DNA of 64,000 nt from Simiduia litorea (GTDB lineage: Bacteria; Pseudomonadota; Gammaproteobacteria; Pseudomonadales; Cellvibrionaceae), in NCBI RefSeq assembly GCF_042853465.1, contig NZ_AP031497.1, positions 930,001 to 994,000 on the forward strand. Direction: 5' to 3'. The first letter of the stretch is position 1. Each line of letters begins with the position of its first letter. The notes beneath the pieces are model-generated. The model saw nothing but the letters and a program-made list of their open reading frames with translations. It searched no databases and was not told the DNA's origin. Position numbers and translations under genes: made by a program. Positions 61,558-64,000 of the stretch are shown piece after piece.

Positions 61558-63108
61558 CTATTGATCTTGATTGAGTGCTGGATCATTAAATCGACCGCGG
61601 TTGTCGACACCGAGCATGTACTTAGCAACGGCTAGACGCATCTCTGGGTCTAGGTAATCTTGCGCCGGCATCTCTGGGTAGTCCTCGCGCTTTTTCGTCG
61701 GTTTCGCGATGTATTCAGCCAAGCCCTCGGGGTTATCCATGTACAGCGCCTGAATAATTTGAACGGGTGGGCCAATCATGCGGATATTGTAAGCGTGGCA
61801 GCCGGTGCAAACACCGAAGTATGCCATTTTGCCTTTTTCATCGGGTGTGAAAGGGTGTGGTTCTGCCGGCTCGGGTAATAGATAGCTCACGGTGGCCGCA
61901 GTGGTGTCAAAGCCACAGGTGCCATAATCTTTTAAACCGACAGCGATGTATTTGGTGCGATCTAAAATACAACTATCTTTACTTTCACCCACGTTCAAAA
62001 TATCCACGTCGCCCTGGGTGAAGGTGGCAACTTTGAGCGCCTTAATTTCATCAATCGGCTCGTAGCCATTGTTGAACATGAGGTTGTCGAGAATAGCGAC
62101 TTTGTCCGAGTGGGGCTCTGAGTCTGGATCGATGGTGATGTTGGCGAAGCTGTGGTGATCGGTTATTACTATGCCAATGTTCTTATTGTTGGTGATGATA
62201 TTGCCTTCGATGGTCACTTCGTCGGCGGCCATCACGATGATGCCTGTACCGGCCGGAACACCGGCCACAATGGAGCCTGGTGCACCGAAGTTTTTGTGGT
62301 TGTTGTCGTTGATAAAATTATTGCGAATAATCACATCGTAAGTGGTTTTAATTGGCAGGCCTGGAGTGATAAACGCCAGAATGCCGCCGGTGTTGTTGTA
62401 CACCTTATTATTTTCTACCACCGAGTGGCGTGAGTTTTCGATTTCAATGCCGGCCACGTTTTCAAATACTTCGTTGTTGTTGACGTGAATGTTGTCGCAC
62501 ATGCCCACGTAAATAGCGGCGTCTTCAATGCCGCTTAATACATTGCGTTCAATCAAACCATTTTTACCTAGCTGTGGGAAAATACCGTACACGCCGGTGT
62601 CGACTACATGGTTGTTGCGGATCAAAAAGTTATTGCCGGCCTGGCCCATAATTGCGTTACCCTTGTAATGGGTAATGCGCAAGTTTTCCACGGTGATGTT
62701 GTTGCCAGAGTAGAGTACGGCATCGTTGAGTTTGTGTTCGCCTTCGAGCACGGGCCACTTGCCCTCTTTGATCACACCGGTTAACCAAATATCGTCTTTA
62801 TCGATATACACCGTTTCTTTATAAGTGCCTGGGTGAACGCGAATTACGTCGCCGGGCTGGGCGTTTTTTACCGCCGCTTGGATGGATTGACCATTGGTCA
62901 CATCAATAAATTTTCCACTGCTGCCAGTGGCTCCCACCGAGGCGTCGAGCTTGGCGCCGGCTTGTAGCTTTGTGCCATCATTTTTTGCGTAGCGATCGCT
63001 GCCGCCGACAATGGTTGCCGCATTATTTGACGCTAGGCTGCTACCGAGCCATACACCACCGGCGACCAGGCCGACAGCGATAACCACTGTGATTAATTTA
63101 TTGCTCAT
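61558..63108 (-). CDS. Right-handed parallel beta-helix protein fused to a cytochrome c domain
   Basis: The protein has 516 residues. An N-terminal signal/anchor (VVIAVGLVAGGVWLGSSLA) leads into a repeat region (about 70-390) of the NosD/pectate-lyase beta-helix type, with recurring IxxNxxxxNxxGI coils (VVENNKVYNNTGGI, EGNIITNNKNIGIV). Residues 430-515 are a small cytochrome c: haem motif CTGCH (434-438), MIGPP, and a possible Met ligand in MPAQDY. It is the partner of the di-haem peroxidase gene two bases upstream, and acts in the periplasm. Confidence 0.85.
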   Translation of the reverse strand: MSNKLITVVIAVGLVAGGVWLGSSLASNNAATIVGGSDRYAKNDGTKLQAGAKLDASVGATGSSGKFIDVTNGQSIQAAVKNAQPGDVIRVHPGTYKETVYIDKDDIWLTGVIKEGKWPVLEGEHKLNDAVLYSGNNITVENLRITHYKGNAIMGQAGNNFLIRNNHVVDTGVYGIFPQLGKNGLIERNVLSGIEDAAIYVGMCDNIHVNNNEVFENVAGIEIENSRHSVVENNKVYNNTGGILAFITPGLPIKTTYDVIIRNNFINDNNHKNFGAPGSIVAGVPAGTGIIVMAADEVTIEGNIITNNKNIGIVITDHHSFANITIDPDSEPHSDKVAILDNLMFNNGYEPIDEIKALKVATFTQGDVDILNVGESKDSCILDRTKYIAVGLKDYGTCGFDTTAATVSYLLPEPAEPHPFTPDEKGKMAYFGVCTGCHAYNIRMIGPPVQIIQALYMDNPEGLAEYIAKPTKKREDYPEMPAQDYLDPEMRLAVAKYMLGVDNRGRFNDPALNQDQ

Positions 63109-63110
63109 TT

Positions 63111-64000
63111 TTATTCTCCTTGTGAAGCCTGGGTAATTTTTTGTCTAAGTGCCGGGGGAAGCAGTCCTACCGGCGGTAAACCCGATGGCACTGACGTTGG
63201 AATGCTGGGGCTGAAGGTTTCATCGCTAAGGGTGCCCATAAAGGTCACCAGCAAATCCAATTCTGACTCGGTCAATTTTGGTTCCCAAATGTGCCAGTGC
63301 AGCACCATGTTTTTGTTTTGCTCCTCGGTAAGCGCATGGCCGCGGCCGAGGGTGTAAAATTCGGTTGCCTCGCGCAATGTATCGAAGCTGCCCGAGTGCA
63401 TGTAGGGTGCAGTTTTTGTAATGTTGCGCAGGCTTGGCACTTTAAAGCCGCCGCGCCACGTGGGGTTGTTAAATATTGCTTCGGCACCGCGATCAAATGT
63501 TCGACCTTCGGGTTCTGCGACGCCGATAACAGCGATTTGCTGATTGGTAAACAGCGGTGGGGTATGGCATTCCGCACAGCGCGCGACGAAAGACCGGAAT
63601 ACGTTTAAGCCTTCTTTTTCTTCATCGTTTAACGCATCGTGAAAGCCATGCGCGTAATGATCGTAGCGGCTATTGAGCGACACTAAGGAGGTTTCAAACG
63701 CCGCTATAGCGAGATAGATTTTATCCAAGTCAATGTCCTTGCCCTGATTTGGAAAGGCTTGCGCAAACAATGCTTTGTAGTGCGCATTGCCATTGAGGTC
63801 AGTCAATAATTGCACTGGATTATTGCCCATCTCCACCGGCGAATAGAGTGGCCCTTGCATCTGCTCTTCCAAACTTTGCGCCCGCGCATCCCAAAAAAAG
63901 CGGGTGAGAAAAGCCATGTTCCACAGGCTGGGTGCGGCGCGGTTGGCTTCTTTTCCAGCAATGCCTTGCGAGCGCGGTAAGCCGTCGGCGAAACCCAGTT
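63111..64000 (-). CDS. Di-haem cytochrome c peroxidase/MauG family protein, C-terminal part (cut by window edge)
   Basis: The frame stays open to base 64000, so the N-terminus with the first haem is outside. Visible parts: GLPRSQGIAGKEANRAAPSL, WNMAFLTRFFWDARAQSLEEQ, the second haem motif FVARCAECHTPPLF, and SLRNITKTAPYMHSGSF. These match bacterial di-haem peroxidases and MauG-like proteins. It reduces peroxide or oxidises a protein partner in the periplasm. The stop is two bases from the beta-helix/cytochrome gene, so they are co-translated and probably exchange electrons. Confidence 0.88.
   Translation of the reverse strand, partial: LGFADGLPRSQGIAGKEANRAAPSLWNMAFLTRFFWDARAQSLEEQMQGPLYSPVEMGNNPVQLLTDLNGNAHYKALFAQAFPNQGKDIDLDKIYLAIAAFETSLVSLNSRYDHYAHGFHDALNDEEKEGLNVFRSFVARCAECHTPPLFTNQQIAVIGVAEPEGRTFDRGAEAIFNNPTWRGGFKVPSLRNITKTAPYMHSGSFDTLREATEFYTLGRGHALTEEQNKNMVLHWHIWEPKLTESELDLLVTFMGTLSDETFSPSIPTSVPSGLPPVGLLPPALRQKITQASQGE

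Overview
The window reads as chromosome of a free-living, probably marine gammaproteobacterium. Support: two CsrB/RsmZ-type RNAs with GacA-type boxes, a Pseudomonas-type NrdB with NrdR and DnaA sites, a homogentisate (tyrosine) operon, a FadJ-type beta-oxidation operon, and DUF3833/chalcone-isomerase-like and YhhN proteins. A Cellvibrionales-like origin is a guess from this mix. I see no insertion sequence, prophage, CRISPR array or plasmid origin.

Layout. 1-2.8 kb: a cut secreted repeat protein, a membrane-anchored methyltransferase, and an HTH-nucleotidyltransferase plus HEPN-like pair preceded by three phased palindromes. 3-9 kb: a calcium-motif protein, a serine hydrolase, an HxlR regulator divergent from a tautomerase, and an Asp-box propeller paired with a MoaD-like protein. 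9.5-12 kb: lipoprotein, class 3 lipase and membrane protein, resembling a type VI effector module. 12.1-16.4 kb: SDR and MDR oxidoreductases, a LysR regulator and a lipoprotein.

16.6-20.7 kb is the most unusual stretch. Two short ORFs each have a promoter and an attenuator-like terminator. Then come a coupled 14-codon/52-codon ORF pair and a tandem array of four structured RNAs: a class I tRNA with anticodon UAG, a three-way-junction RNA with a T-loop, a long-variable-arm tRNA with Cys anticodon, and a divergent tRNA-Pro. They lead into rtcB (RNA ligase), a protein resembling the cyclic-phosphate receiver family, and an HNH nuclease. I interpret this as an RNA-repair locus carrying its own tRNA-like RNAs. 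21.1-28.4 kb is a seven-gene operon of a subtilase, an LCAT-like hydrolase and five unrecognised proteins, facing a BTAD-type regulator.

29.7-40.2 kb is a fatty-acyl-CoA catabolic cluster (acyl/malonyl-CoA ligase, enoyl-CoA hydratase, CaiB-type racemase, acyl-CoA dehydrogenase, FadJ-like enzyme, thiolase) with a divergent AraC regulator. 40.2-48.5 kb: envelope proteins, a MATE exporter, an ECF42-type sigma factor with its DGPF/VOC satellites, a GFA protein with an apparent one-base deletion, a cupin and YhhN. 48.6-50.6 kb: tandem Csr/Rsm sRNAs, a REC-GGDEF protein and a small protein. 50.7-52.4 kb: nrdB with a long structured leader. 52.7-57.1 kb: a DUF885 protein, an esterase, and an L,D-transpeptidase-like/immunity-like pair. 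57.2-60.1 kb: hmgA-FAH-maiA. 60.3-64 kb: an EamA exporter with a candidate leader peptide, then a beta-helix/cytochrome c fusion and a di-haem peroxidase that runs off the end.
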